Shown here: piece by piece, positions 55,013 to 63,960 of the stretch
Layout of the letters: every line of letters begins with the position of its first letter
How positions within the stretch are numbered: the stretch's first letter is position 1
NCBI RefSeq assembly: GCF_900166595.1
Contig: NZ_LT745763.1
Coordinates: forward strand, 3,595,333 to 3,659,332
Source: Virgibacillus dokdonensis
GTDB lineage: Bacteria; Bacillota; Bacilli; Bacillales; Amphibacillaceae
Reading direction: 5' to 3'
DNA: 64,000 nt
Made by a program: the position numbers and the translations under genes
The notes under the pieces: model-generated
What the model saw: the letters and a program-made list of their open reading frames with translations, nothing else
The model's database searches: none
Told to the model about the DNA's origin: nothing

Positions 55013-55596
55013 TTCTAATCTGCTATAACTATGTACTATTATATACGATAACGGGTAATAAAAGTTTCGTAAGGCTTGGTCTATAATTAAAATTTTGTGC
55101 TATATTTCACAATAACTATTTGTATGAAACTTTACAACTAACAGTCACTCTGTTTAGTGTTGACTTAAATGAAAGTGTTTATCCTTTGGGGATGCTATAA
55201 GACTATTGGAAGATGAGCTTAAAAAACCCTGAGAGGCATTTGGCCAATCAAGGTATGAGTTTCATTATCATTTCTAATCAACTAGTAACTCCAAGTAATA
55301 TTTATCATTTTCTTCTATTTTTCTTAAAATTCTTCATGATAAGTCACAATTTGAATATCATAAAATAAAGCGGACTGTTATTCTTTTCATTTATGGAACT
55401 TGTCAATTACAATTTGAGCTTTCCGTATTACTATGTTAACAGCACTTTTATAATATGGCTACAAGTTCAATTTTATCCATGTTATAAAGCTTTGAAGGTA
55501 ACTAATAACCGTATCTTTGTTAAATTTTCGTAAAATGTCAATTACAGACTTGTTTTCAACGACAAAGTAGTTAACCCCATTTCATGCTTACATTAT
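55013..55596. other. intergenic region, nothing recognised
   Basis: About 580 bp between two minus-strand genes. AT-rich, with no supported ORF, clear hairpin or repeat that I can identify. The HprK-like promoter must lie near 55020-55100. Confidence 0.3.
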
Positions 55597-56460
55597 TTAA
55601 GACTTCATAAATGGTTTAATAGAGCTTTTTTTCCTTGGCCATCTAAATTTTGGAACATGCTTTACCATTACTTCATAAGTGATTCCCCATTGCTGTTCCG
55701 ATAAAGTCGCAACTGAAACCTTATTTTTTATTCCAAGCCTCCTTTTTAAATGCTTCATTTGAGATGGTGTAAATACACCTTTTAATGCTAAATCAATAGA
55801 TGATTGGGGAGTTTTAAGCACATAATCGACCAATCCCCAAAAGATTAAATAATCTCTATAAGGTACAATCGGTTTAGCTTTTCTGTTTATTGTAATTATT
55901 GCGGAATCAACTCTTGGTGGTGGAGAGAAATTCTTTCTTGGAATCTCTTTAATATACCGAATATCAAACCACATTCTCCAAGCAATTATATATGGATCTT
56001 TCACAAAATTTGACGTGAATCTTTTGGCTGTTCCTTTTTCCAATACAATAACTCCTCTTTGAAAACCACTTGAAGGTTTATTAAGAAGCATTTTCATAAT
56101 CGGTGTTGTAATGGCATATGGAATATTCGAAACAACCACAAAAGGCTCTCGGGGTAACAAAATTTTTAATATGTCTTGTTGGATTATCACTGTGTTTTTC
56201 ATTTCAAGTTGTTTTAATTTCCTTATAAACTTATGGTCGTATTCAACAGCGAGAACCTTTCTTGCCCGATTACTTAAAACGTTAGTAATTGCTCCTTTTC
56301 CAGCTCCCAATTCTAATACAAGATCACTCTCTGAAATCTGAGCAATGTTTACAATATCCTTTAGCAATCCTTTGTTATGCAGCAAGTGTTGCCCGCTAAA
56401 GTTCGGAAATTTCTCAATGGGAGATTTTGTATGTTTATACTTTTTCCTTCTTTTTGTCAT
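55597..56460 (-). CDS. erm: 23S rRNA (adenine-N6) dimethyltransferase, Erm family
   Basis: This 287-residue protein has the SAM-binding LVLELGAGKGAITNVLSN, the acidic AVEYDHKFI, and the catalytic VVSNIPYAITTPIM. The NIPY form is typical of Erm, while KsgA has NLPY. FSPPPRVDSAI is also present. The N-terminus (MTKRRKKYKHTKSPIEKF) and C-terminus (WPRKKSSIKPFMKS) are strongly basic, as in the Bacillus Erm(D)/Erm(K)/Erm(34) group. It methylates A2058 of 23S rRNA and gives macrolide-lincosamide-streptogramin B resistance. A long leader with terminator suggests induction. I cannot give the Erm class. Confidence 0.92.
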   Translation of the reverse strand: MTKRRKKYKHTKSPIEKFPNFSGQHLLHNKGLLKDIVNIAQISESDLVLELGAGKGAITNVLSNRARKVLAVEYDHKFIRKLKQLEMKNTVIIQQDILKILLPREPFVVVSNIPYAITTPIMKMLLNKPSSGFQRGVIVLEKGTAKRFTSNFVKDPYIIAWRMWFDIRYIKEIPRKNFSPPPRVDSAIITINRKAKPIVPYRDYLIFWGLVDYVLKTPQSSIDLALKGVFTPSQMKHLKRRLGIKNKVSVATLSEQQWGITYEVMVKHVPKFRWPRKKSSIKPFMKS

Positions 56461-56509
56461 TATTCAAACAATCCTTCCTTAAATTAATTGACTTTTCGGC
56501 TCTGAATGC

Positions 56510-56540
56510 AAAAAAACCACAGAAATAGACGTCTGTAGTT
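56510..56540 (-). terminator. attenuator-type terminator in the erm leader
   Basis: On the minus strand AACTACAGA pairs with TCTGTGGTT (9 bp, one G-U) and runs into seven T residues. It lies about 340 nt after the promoter and 50 nt before the erm start, so transcription must pass it to reach erm. Erm(K) of Bacillus is known to use transcriptional attenuation. Confidence 0.75.
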
Positions 56541-56802
56541 TCCAGTAAACGGAATCAATTATTTAGAAGTAGACAAAAAGACATTTTGACGTAGGAAAAA
56601 GTTATACGACACAAAATGGGTTTTCTCTCTTGTAAAGAAAGCTAAATAAATTTCTCATAAAAATATTAAAAGGAAAGGATGAATAATCAACCTTCCCTGT
56701 CTCATTAACAAAATATTTTAATATAGATTGTTAAATAAAAATGGACAGACTTATCCCGTTTACTCTGTAAGCAAAAGCAACAGAGCCTTCGAACGTATTA
56801 AA

Positions 56803-56841
56803 TTACATGTTCAAAGCATGGTAAGTCTTGATTGCCCCCAT
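56803..56841 (-). CDS. putative erm leader peptide
   Basis: The 12-residue ORF MGAIKTYHALNM follows AAGGAGGG by 12 nt and lies about 50 nt downstream of a near-perfect promoter. It has no IFVI or RLR stalling motif known from Erm(C) or Erm(D) leaders. Two other short ORFs occur later in the leader, without ribosome sites. Drug-dependent stalling here is a hypothesis. Confidence 0.45.
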   Translation of the reverse strand: MGAIKTYHALNM

Positions 56842-56888
56842 ATTATTTAACAACCCTCCTTAGTTTAATTACATTAAATACAGTATAG

Positions 56889-56917
56889 ATTATAAATAAA
56901 TCTATAGATAAAGTCAA
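56889..56917 (-). promoter_or_regulatory. sigma-A promoter of the erm transcript
   Basis: TTGACT (56917-56912) and TATAAT (56894-56889) are separated by exactly 17 bp on the minus strand. This is nearly consensus, with transcription expected to start near 56881. Confidence 0.8.
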
Positions 56918-57044
56918 TAAACAGAAGGACTTGATAAGAGTGACCCTTATTAGAAAACGTTACTCGTCAATAAATCGCTTGGAAAAAATTGGATCCCTGT
57001 ACGATAAAGTTTAATATTTTACAATTAGATAACCTTTGTTAATA

Positions 57045-57989
57045 TTAAAATTGAAAATCAACTTGCTTGTTTTCTTGATTTTCATACCCTTTCATATAAT
57101 CAATTCTTCGTTGTGCAGAGGTCTTGCTTACTTGTTCATCGGCATGATAGGAAGAACGCACTAAAGGGCCTGCTTCACAATGTTTAAACCCTTTTTCCAA
57201 AGCAATTTGCTTTAATTCTTCAAATTCATCTGGATGATAATAACGTTCAACTGCTAAATGCTTCTTTGTCGGCTGTAAATATTGACCAATTGTCATAATA
57301 TCTACTTGATGCGCGAGTAAATCATCCATCGCTTGAATGATTTCTTCTTTTTCTTCACCTAAACCAACCATGATACTTGATTTTGTTGGCGTGTTTGGTC
57401 GAATTTCCTTTACTCGCTGTAAAAGCTGGAGTGACCGATCGTACATCGCTCGCGCACGTACTCGTTTTGTTAACCTTCGCACCGTTTCAATATTATGGTT
57501 AAAAATATCTGGTTCACTATCCATAAGCGTATGTAAACTTTCATAGTCGCCTTTCATATCAGAAGGAAGAATTTCAATCGTACAACCAGGATTTTTCCGT
57601 CTAATTGCTCGCACCGTTTCTGCAAAAACAGCTGCCCCACCATCAGTTAAATCATCTCGAGCAACAGCCGTAACTACAACATGCTTTAACCCCATGATTT
57701 CAACGGAATCTGCTACACGCTCTGGCTCTCCCCAATCCAATTCATTCGGTAGGCCTGTTTTTACCGCACAAAAACGACATCCCCTCGTACAAGTGTCTCC
57801 TAAAATCATGAAGGTTGCTGTCTTTCTCTCGCTCCAACATTCATGAATATTTGGGCAACGGGCTTCTTCGCAAACGGTGTTTAAACGATTTTCGCGCATA
57901 AGCTTTTTCAAACCACGATACGATTGGTTCGTATTAATTTTTGTTTTTAACCATTCGGGCTTTCTTAAAGTTGTAGTGTTTTTAGACAT
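57045..57989 (-). CDS. lipA: lipoyl synthase LipA
   Basis: This 314-residue radical SAM enzyme has the auxiliary cluster [15 protein letters not shown] (CxxxxCxxxxxC), the radical [13 protein letters not shown] (CxxxCxxC) and the C-terminal [12 protein letters not shown] with the conserved RSSYHA. It inserts two sulphurs into octanoyl groups on E2 subunits and GcvH. Length is usual. The start overlaps the end of the upstream octanoyltransferase gene by 8 nt, so the two form a lipoate operon. Confidence 0.96.
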   Translation of the reverse strand: MSKNTTTLRKPEWLKTKINTNQSYRGLKKLMRENRLNTVCEEARCPNIHECWSERKTATFMILGDTCTRGCRFCAVKTGLPNELDWGEPERVADSVEIMGLKHVVVTAVARDDLTDGGAAVFAETVRAIRRKNPGCTIEILPSDMKGDYESLHTLMDSEPDIFNHNIETVRRLTKRVRARAMYDRSLQLLQRVKEIRPNTPTKSSIMVGLGEEKEEIIQAMDDLLAHQVDIMTIGQYLQPTKKHLAVERYYHPDEFEELKQIALEKGFKHCEAGPLVRSSYHADEQVSKTSAQRRIDYMKGYENQENKQVDFQF

Positions 57990-58800
57990 GTGAAACCACT
58001 CCTTCTAATGGTAAATTGGCATACTCTTTTTCAGCTAACTGATACACTTCATTCCACTGGCTTTTTGTTAATGAAAATTCGGTTAGTTCAATACCCAGTC
58101 CATCTGAAAAACCTTTTTTAAATGCGGTTTTTACAGTGTCATAGGATACACTTTTCTTTAAAATTCGATTTATCGTTGTCGCCTTGTTCCAAAAAGCTTG
58201 TTTCTTTCGCGCTTTTAATTTTTCGCTTGGTAAAATAAACATATCAAACAACATGTCTATATCCATCGAAATAGGAATAGATCCATGCTGAAGCAGTACG
58301 CCTTTTTTTCTCGTTTGCGCATTCCCTGACAGTTTTTTACCATCTGCTACCATTTCATAAAATGCTGGGCGCTCAAAACAAATATTGCTTCTTTCTTTCG
58401 AAGCTAATTCCGCATACCCCGCTTCAATGCCTAAGTTTTTATATCCTTCCAAAATCCCTTTTGATAAATCATAATAGGCTTGGCGAATAGATGAAGCAAT
58501 TGCTGGATGTGACTCAGAAATAACAATGCTGTATGTCAATTCATCGTCATGAAGCACAGCACTTCCTCCAGTCATTCGGCGAACTAATTGGCATTGATGT
58601 TTCTTTATACCATCTAAATCAATTTTTCCTGCTATCTTTTGGAAGTGCCCAACAGAAAGCGTTGGTTTCCTCCATTGATAAAAGCGTAATGTTGGAGGTA
58701 TTTTCCCTTCTTTATGCCAATGCAATAGTGCCTCATCTAATGCCATATTAATTGCAGCATCGTGAGGTACATTTTCTAAAAATCCCCATCGCTCTTTCAT
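57982..58800 (-). CDS. lipM: octanoyltransferase LipM
   Basis: This 272-residue protein of the BPL/LplA/LipB fold matches B. subtilis LipM closely: [38 protein letters not shown], the candidate catalytic Cys in [12 protein letters not shown], and [20 protein letters not shown]. It moves octanoyl from ACP to GcvH, after which LipA adds sulphur. The lack of a C-terminal lipoate-activation domain argues against LplA. It overlaps lipA, an arrangement that differs from B. subtilis, where the genes are apart. An orphan TPP riboswitch lies about 550 bp upstream. Confidence 0.9.
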   Translation of the reverse strand: MKERWGFLENVPHDAAINMALDEALLHWHKEGKIPPTLRFYQWRKPTLSVGHFQKIAGKIDLDGIKKHQCQLVRRMTGGSAVLHDDELTYSIVISESHPAIASSIRQAYYDLSKGILEGYKNLGIEAGYAELASKERSNICFERPAFYEMVADGKKLSGNAQTRKKGVLLQHGSIPISMDIDMLFDMFILPSEKLKARKKQAFWNKATTINRILKKSVSYDTVKTAFKKGFSDGLGIELTEFSLTKSQWNEVYQLAEKEYANLPLEGVVSHV

Positions 58801-58998
58801 TTACAACCGCCTCCAGTAAAGTAAAATTTCGTCTGTGGAAGGTTATGCCATATTTATCAAGTGCACTACTATTTAATGTAATAATTTACCTATCATTCAT
58901 TTTATTAGAAAATCATCAAAACGCCAAATCTAAAGCGAAAGCTATATAGTTTTTCTTAGACAGACTATAAAGCTTTAAACTTTTATACTTTCCTATAG

Positions 58999-59213
58999 TG
59001 GGACAAAGGCCCGTGGCGCCGTTTAGCAATGTAGCGAATGGAAAGAAACCACTGAGATAAAGGAATCATGCCACTAAAAAACAGAGGTATGCCAAGGTCG
59101 GGGCAAGCCCGTTTTTAGTCGGCATTCCGCTTAGTGACGAACCGATGATGACTTATCGTAGGGCGTTTTCATGAAGTCGCCTAGTTGCTGGGTGATGAAG
59201 CTAGATGTCGCTA
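58999..59213 (-). repeat. dispersed repeat R1, copy 3, inverted
   Basis: The complement of this stretch matches copies 1 and 2: CTAGGCGACTTCATGAAA, ACGATAAGTCATCATCGGTT, GCCGACTAAAAACGGGCTTG, then CGCTACATTGCTAAACGGCG. An R3 element (TTTATACTTTCCTATAGTG) abuts it at 58935-59000. It separates the TPP riboswitch from lipM. Confidence 0.88.
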
Positions 59214-59348
59214 TTCAGTGATTTCCTTATCCACTAGCACTTCATTTCGAGAAAGGCATTTAGATTCTAATAGCTTGCTTTAGACTTGCGACTCACATTC
59301 TTGAGGATTCTTACAACACTTTATATCCAAATAAATATTTCTGAAAAA

Positions 59349-59482
59349 TAAAAAACCGCATTCCGCTTACGTGAAATGCAGTCAGGTATGACCACACTTT
59401 CCCACGCAGGCATTATCCTGTTCGGGTACAAAGGGTCAGAACGTGCACCGTTCCTCTCAGCTCATCAACTAGCTCCCCTAGT
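59349..59482 (-). promoter_or_regulatory. TPP riboswitch with terminator, no adjacent target gene
   Basis: The minus strand has TAGGGGAGCT, GCTGAGAGG, GACCCTTTGTACCCGAACAG and GGATAATGCCTGCGTGGGAAA, matching THI-box elements (GCUGAGA, ACCC, GGAUAAUGCCAGCGUAGGGA). Then ACTGCATTTC pairs with GGAATGCGGT (10 bp with G-U) and runs into TTTTTTATTTTT, a terminator. No thiamine gene follows; the next same-strand gene is lipM, 550 bp away beyond a dispersed repeat. Confidence 0.93.
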
Positions 59483-60011
59483 GTTAACAGTTTTAGAAAA
59501 AATTTGCTTGTCGCAATGCTTTTTAGTAACAAAGCTATGCTTTTCTACGACTATGAATATTTTTATGCTTTTAAAATTTATTTAAGCTAAGTTAAGGTTA
59601 GCAATAATACAAAAAAATGTAAAGTGTGAATTTATTTAATACGTCCGTATATTAAATAAATATAGAATACTAGTGCTTAAACAACTCTACTCATAAAATA
59701 CTGCATTCGCATTTATTTGCATGCTCTTATATAATATTTAATAGGAAAGATATTCATGTTTATAAAGCACGTTAAAAATCACTCTAAACAGAGTTAATTT
59801 TAGCTCGTTACCTACAACTAAAAAATATTCAATTCGTGGGGGAGTTTTGTTTCAACCCCAGCGAATTGTTTAGTAGCCCAAGGGTATGACCTAAAGGTCT
59901 CTTACGAAAAAAGAGATTTAGGTGCTGTTCAGCTCACTTCTTCCAATCTTGAAGTGGAAGTCTTACGGGGTAAATGGTTTAGAAAAATGATCTAATATGG
60001 AGGCTACAAAA
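59483..60011. other. intergenic region with R2 copy B
   Basis: R2 copy B at 59864-59975 starts AATTGTTTAGTAGCCCAAGG, keeps CTCTTACGAAAAA.GAG, and ends TTGAAGTGGAAGTCTTAC. The rest includes ATACGTCCGTAT near 59640 and AT-rich sequence. It contains promoters for the riboswitch (minus) and rpiR (plus), but none is clear. Confidence 0.6.
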
Positions 60012-60818
60012 ATGAACTCGATTCTCGATGAAGTTCTGTTAAAATATCAAACCTTAAGTAAAACGGAAAAAAAAGTAGCTGATTATGTCATTAATAATAG
60101 TCAACATATGTTAAATATACATATTAAAGATTTAGCAAGTCGTATCCAAGTTTCGGTAGCTACAATTACTCGTTTTTGCAAAAAAGTAGGCGTAAGTAAC
60201 TTTGTAGAATTTAAAATATTATTACGAGATGCAGTCGAACAGACAGTGGAGTCGGATGAAGTAATAGACATAGTGGCTCAAGTTTATCATTCTGTCATTA
60301 AATCCACACATTCGGTAGCAACCATGAATGATTATGAACGTGTGTCCAACTGGATACAGGAGGCAAATCGAATTCATATTTACGGTATTGGCAGTTCAGG
60401 CTTATCTGCTGAGGAACTAAAAATAAGATTAACTCGAATGGGGTATAGTGTAGATACACATACAGACTCGCATGCAATGGTTATTAATGCCTCGATTCTT
60501 ACAAAAAGTGATGTCGTTATTGCGATATCTTCTTCTGGTCAAACGAAAGAAGTGATCGATAGTGTGCACATCGCCAAATCAAAAGGAGCAAAAATTGTCT
60601 CTATTACAAATTTTTCCGAAACAAATTTAGCACATCAATCTGATGTGATTCTATACACTACAAGTATTCAGCACTATCAAGCAAAAGGTTTTATGAACAG
60701 TCAATTATCTATTCTAATTTGTTTAGACATTCTTAGTATGATGCTTTTAACAGATGAACAGGCACATGCTACTTATAATCAGACCCTAGCTAAATTAGAA
60801 GAATACAAAAAAATATAG
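60012..60818 (+). CDS. MurR/RpiR family transcription regulator
   Basis: I choose the ATG at 60012 (MNSILDEVLLKYQTLSKTEK), because the upstream ATG at 59997 lies within the TGGAGG ribosome site. The 268-residue protein has an N-terminal HTH (about 1-77: LASRIQVSVATITRFCKKVG) and a C-terminal SIS domain (HIYGIGSSGLSAEELKIRL, then VIAISSSGQTKEVIDSVHI) that binds sugar phosphates. It converges on the nanE-PTS operon and probably regulates it, with ManNAc-6-P, GlcNAc-6-P or MurNAc-6-P as effector. Confidence 0.92.
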   Translation: MNSILDEVLLKYQTLSKTEKKVADYVINNSQHMLNIHIKDLASRIQVSVATITRFCKKVGVSNFVEFKILLRDAVEQTVESDEVIDIVAQVYHSVIKSTHSVATMNDYERVSNWIQEANRIHIYGIGSSGLSAEELKIRLTRMGYSVDTHTDSHAMVINASILTKSDVVIAISSSGQTKEVIDSVHIAKSKGAKIVSITNFSETNLAHQSDVILYTTSIQHYQAKGFMNSQLSILICLDILSMMLLTDEQAHATYNQTLAKLEEYKKI

Positions 60819-60829
60819 CGGTAACCAAC

Positions 60830-61528
60830 TTAATGGTTACTACTATATTTTTGAATTTCATCTACAAAGGTTTCCGTAATTAATTGCGGTCTAGTAATGG
60901 CACTACCAACTACAACAAAAAAAGCGCCATTCCTAAGAGCTGCTAGAGCTGTTTCTGGTGTACTAACTTTTCCTTCAGCAATAACTGGAATGGATATTAC
61001 TGATTGCATCTCACGCAATAATTGAAAATCGTTGGCTGCGATATGTTGGTCTGCCGTTTCTTGTGTGTATCCTACTAAGGTCGTCGATACACAATCAAAA
61101 CCTAGCGATTCCGCTCGTTTCGCCTCCTCTACTGTAGATATATCCGCCATTAGCTCGGTATCATCAGATTGCTCCTTGATAAAGCGTATCATTTCTTCTA
61201 AGTTTTCGTTTTCTGGACGCTTTCGCATCGTCGCATCCATTGCAATAATATTTGCACCTGCATCTAGCAAAGCGGACGCTTCTTTTTTTGTTGGTGTAAT
61301 ATAAACATCGCTATCCTTGTAATCTTGTTTAATTAAACCAATAATTGGAACGTTTACTTGTTGCTTTATTGCTTCTATATCAGCTACTGAGTTGGCTCGA
61401 ATACCTTTAGCACCACCTTGTACAGCTGCTAATGCCATTTTTGCCATTATTTCTGAAGAATGCAGTGGTTCATCTTCTAACGCCTGACAAGATACAATTA
61501 GCTGATTCTCTAGTTGTTTAACATACAT
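60830..61528 (-). CDS. nanE: N-acetylmannosamine-6-phosphate 2-epimerase
   Basis: This 232-residue protein starts at the ATG at 61528, 1 bp after the upstream stop, with GGGAG inside the end of the PTS gene. It is a TIM barrel with IRANSVADIEAI, VPIIGLIKQDY, IIAMDATMRKRP (K and D of the active site), LMADIST and VIAEGKVSTPETA. It converts ManNAc-6-P to GlcNAc-6-P. It is coupled to the PTS permease, so that transporter probably brings in ManNAc or a related amino sugar. Confidence 0.94.
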   Translation of the reverse strand: MYVKQLENQLIVSCQALEDEPLHSSEIMAKMALAAVQGGAKGIRANSVADIEAIKQQVNVPIIGLIKQDYKDSDVYITPTKKEASALLDAGANIIAMDATMRKRPENENLEEMIRFIKEQSDDTELMADISTVEEAKRAESLGFDCVSTTLVGYTQETADQHIAANDFQLLREMQSVISIPVIAEGKVSTPETALAALRNGAFFVVVGSAITRPQLITETFVDEIQKYSSNH

Positions 61529-61529
61529 A

Positions 61530-63068
61530 TTACAAATCTCCCATTGTCTTCTCAATATTGTTTTTAATCGTCGTTACCTCTGGGCCATAGATTACTTGAA
61601 TTCCATTTCCTTTAGCTACAACACCTTTGGCACCAGTTTTCATGAGCGCTTCTTTTTGTACTTGATCTTGCTCGAATACGCTCACCCTTAATCGTGTGGC
61701 GCAATTATCCACATCTTTAATATTAGATTTACCACCAAGCCCGTCGATAATAGCGCGTGCTTGTTCTTCTGGAGTAAACATTTGTATATCCATATCTTCT
61801 TCTTGACGACCGGGTGTTTTTAAATTGAATTTTACTATAGCAAAACGGAATGTAAAATAGTATAAGAAAAACCAGAACAGACCAATAATTGGAACCCATA
61901 TCCAATTTGTTTTTTCAACACCTTGTAAAACACCGAAGAGCATAAAATCAATAAAACCACCTGAAAAAGTTTGCCCAATGGTTACTTCAAACATATGTGC
62001 GAACATAAACGCTAACCCATCAAAAAAAGCATGAATAACGTACAGAATCGGAGCAACAAATAAGAAGGAAAATTCAATTGGCTCTGTGATCCCTGTTAAA
62101 AAAGAGGTTAATCCAGCTGATAACATTAATCCGAGTACGATTTTTTTGTTTTTCGGCTTAGCCGTTTGATAAATAGCCAGACAAGCCCCAATGAGACCAA
62201 ACATCATCGTAATATGTCTGCCAGCCATAAATCGAGCAGTTCCAATATAAAATTGCTCTACATCGGGCTGTGCTAACTGAGCAAAAAAGATTCTTTGCGT
62301 CCCTTCAATCAAAGTACCGTCAACGATCATCGATCCACCAAGACTTGTTGTCCAAAATGGAATGTAAAAAATATGATGTAAACCGAATGGACCAAGTAAG
62401 CGCAAAATAAATCCATATAAGAAAGTTCCTAAATAACCGGTTGCCTCTACTAGCCCACCAAGCGAGAAAATCCCCGTTTGGATGATTGGCCAAATGTAGT
62501 ATAAAATGACACCTAATAGAATGGACATAAATGCTGTAATAATTGGTATGAATCTTGACCCACCAAAGAAACCTAAAAATTTAGGAAGTTCCACATTATT
62601 ATATCGTTGATGAAGGAAATAAGTTAAAAGCCCTAAAATAACACCACCAAATACGCCTGTCTCTAAAGATTGAATACCTAGTATCGTTCCTTGACCAACT
62701 TCAGCCAAATTATTTTCAGCTAATTTACCAGTAATAGTCAGCATTGCGTTAATTGTCGCATTCATAACTAAATACCCCAATACAGCTGCTAGACCTGCTG
62801 TACCTTTATCATTTCTTGCCAGCCCTATTGCGACACCTACGGCAAAAATCAATGCAAGATTTGCAAAAACAATACTACCAGCTGAACTCATAATGGTAAA
62901 AATAGCTTGTAACCATTTCTGATCAAGGAAGGTGTATGCCTCTATTGTTGCTGGATTACTAAAAGCTCCTCCAATCCCAAGCAACAACCCTGCTGCAGGT
63001 AGCACTGCAATTGGAAGCATAAACGATTTCCCAAACCTTTGCGCTTGCTCAAATAATGCCTTTTTCAT
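61530..63068 (-). CDS. PTS sugar transporter subunit IIBC (glucose/GlcNAc family)
   Basis: The ATG at 63068 (MKKALFEQAQRFGKSFMLPI) follows GAGGTG and is preferred to 63083. The 512-residue protein has an EIIC domain (about 1-400, ten or so helices, LPIAVLPAAGLLLGIGGAFS, GITEPIEFSFLFVAP) and an EIIB domain with phosphorylated Cys in KDVDNCATRLRVSV. No EIIA domain is present, so a EIIA from elsewhere is needed. With nanE and rpiR it probably imports ManNAc or a MurNAc/GlcNAc relative as the 6-phosphate. Confidence 0.9.
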   Translation of the reverse strand: MKKALFEQAQRFGKSFMLPIAVLPAAGLLLGIGGAFSNPATIEAYTFLDQKWLQAIFTIMSSAGSIVFANLALIFAVGVAIGLARNDKGTAGLAAVLGYLVMNATINAMLTITGKLAENNLAEVGQGTILGIQSLETGVFGGVILGLLTYFLHQRYNNVELPKFLGFFGGSRFIPIITAFMSILLGVILYYIWPIIQTGIFSLGGLVEATGYLGTFLYGFILRLLGPFGLHHIFYIPFWTTSLGGSMIVDGTLIEGTQRIFFAQLAQPDVEQFYIGTARFMAGRHITMMFGLIGACLAIYQTAKPKNKKIVLGLMLSAGLTSFLTGITEPIEFSFLFVAPILYVIHAFFDGLAFMFAHMFEVTIGQTFSGGFIDFMLFGVLQGVEKTNWIWVPIIGLFWFFLYYFTFRFAIVKFNLKTPGRQEEDMDIQMFTPEEQARAIIDGLGGKSNIKDVDNCATRLRVSVFEQDQVQKEALMKTGAKGVVAKGNGIQVIYGPEVTTIKNNIEKTMGDL

Positions 63069-63678
63069 TTCTAAACACCTCATCTCTTATATGTTGTCAA
63101 ATACAGCTCCACAATCTGTAAGCGTCTACTTTTCAAAGCAATAAAAACATCACTCACCATGTCAAAAATAATGCCATTCAATTACAATCATTTTCAATCA
63201 ACATGGTTGTTTGGCTAAATTGGAAAGCCTATAAAGACTGAAGGTAATTTAACTCTTCTCGAATTGTTTTAAATAAACGTTTTTGATTGCAATGAAAACC
63301 TTTTTGTAAACCATTTACAAAAATATTATAAAACAGATAATAATTTTAATCAAGTGCAAATATTATCCTGTTATTTTTGAGGTATTGAGATTATTGTGTG
63401 GAAAAAACTTATAGTTAATTGTTGTTTAGACAACCGTAAAATTGGATAATTGTTTGGAGAATTTTTTTACAATCTAATGATTGATAACTAATCGCTATTT
63501 AAACAATACTCCACATCCTTAAATTGTGTGGATAATAGAAAATAATTGTATATCACTTTAAAAGATTGTCGGTTTAATCCGAGAGTAAACTTATACAATT
63601 CATGCTAAAAATTATTGTTTTTTATAGTCCGATGATTTAAGATAATAGTAATAGTAAATGGGTGGAGGTATTCTAATC
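63069..63678. other. intergenic region upstream of the PTS operon
   Basis: About 610 bp, AT-rich, no supported gene. It should contain the PTS-nanE promoter near 63090-63200 and possibly an RpiR operator. I did not find a convincing palindrome or cre site. Confidence 0.3.
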
Positions 63679-63714
63679 ATGATGATGGCAGTGTTCTTGA
63701 CAGTTATTCGATAA
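63679..63714 (+). CDS. short ORF with ribosome site, possible leader peptide
   Basis: The 11-codon ORF MMMAVFLTVIR follows GGTGGAGGTATTC. It is followed by a nested structure: an outer 11-bp stem ATACTTGAAAA (63735) with its complement at 63780-63790, and an inner hairpin AAACCC/GGGTTT (63745-63765). A terminator and then the next gene follow. It could be a leader peptide or a decayed small toxin. Confidence 0.3.
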   Translation: MMMAVFLTVIR

Positions 63715-63880
63715 TCACAAATTGAATAGCAATCATACTTGAAAAAACCCTTGATGGATGGGTTTAATTAGTCATGTAATTTTCAAGTATTAACAGTCAA
63801 TGAACTTAATTATCATAATGCCGTTAAATATGCTCTTTGCACACACGTGTTAAACAGTTTATAAATAAAGTTTACAAGAG

Positions 63881-63920
63881 GTCGTGATGAATCTTAAGGT
63901 GGTTCATTCACGGCTTTTTT
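63881..63920 (+). terminator. terminator 40 nt before the last gene
   Basis: GTCGTGATGAAT pairs with GTTCATTCACGGC (12 bp, one bulge) and runs into six T residues. Its position just before a start codon suggests transcriptional attenuation of the next gene, or the end of a small RNA. Confidence 0.7.
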
Positions 63921-63960
63921 GTCTTCTTAAAACGGCGTTCAAAAAATTGGAGGCGTTATT

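Noticed and set aside
55597-56460. KsgA/RsmA 16S rRNA dimethyltransferase
   Set aside because: NIPY instead of NLPY, basic tails and an attenuator-type leader favour Erm.
57982-58800. Lipoate-protein ligase LplA
   Set aside because: Close match to LipM including the Cys region and absence of an extra C-terminal domain; genomic link to lipA also favours LipM.
59376-59585. 69-codon plus-strand ORF
   Set aside because: It is antisense to the TPP riboswitch, which explains the sequence conservation.
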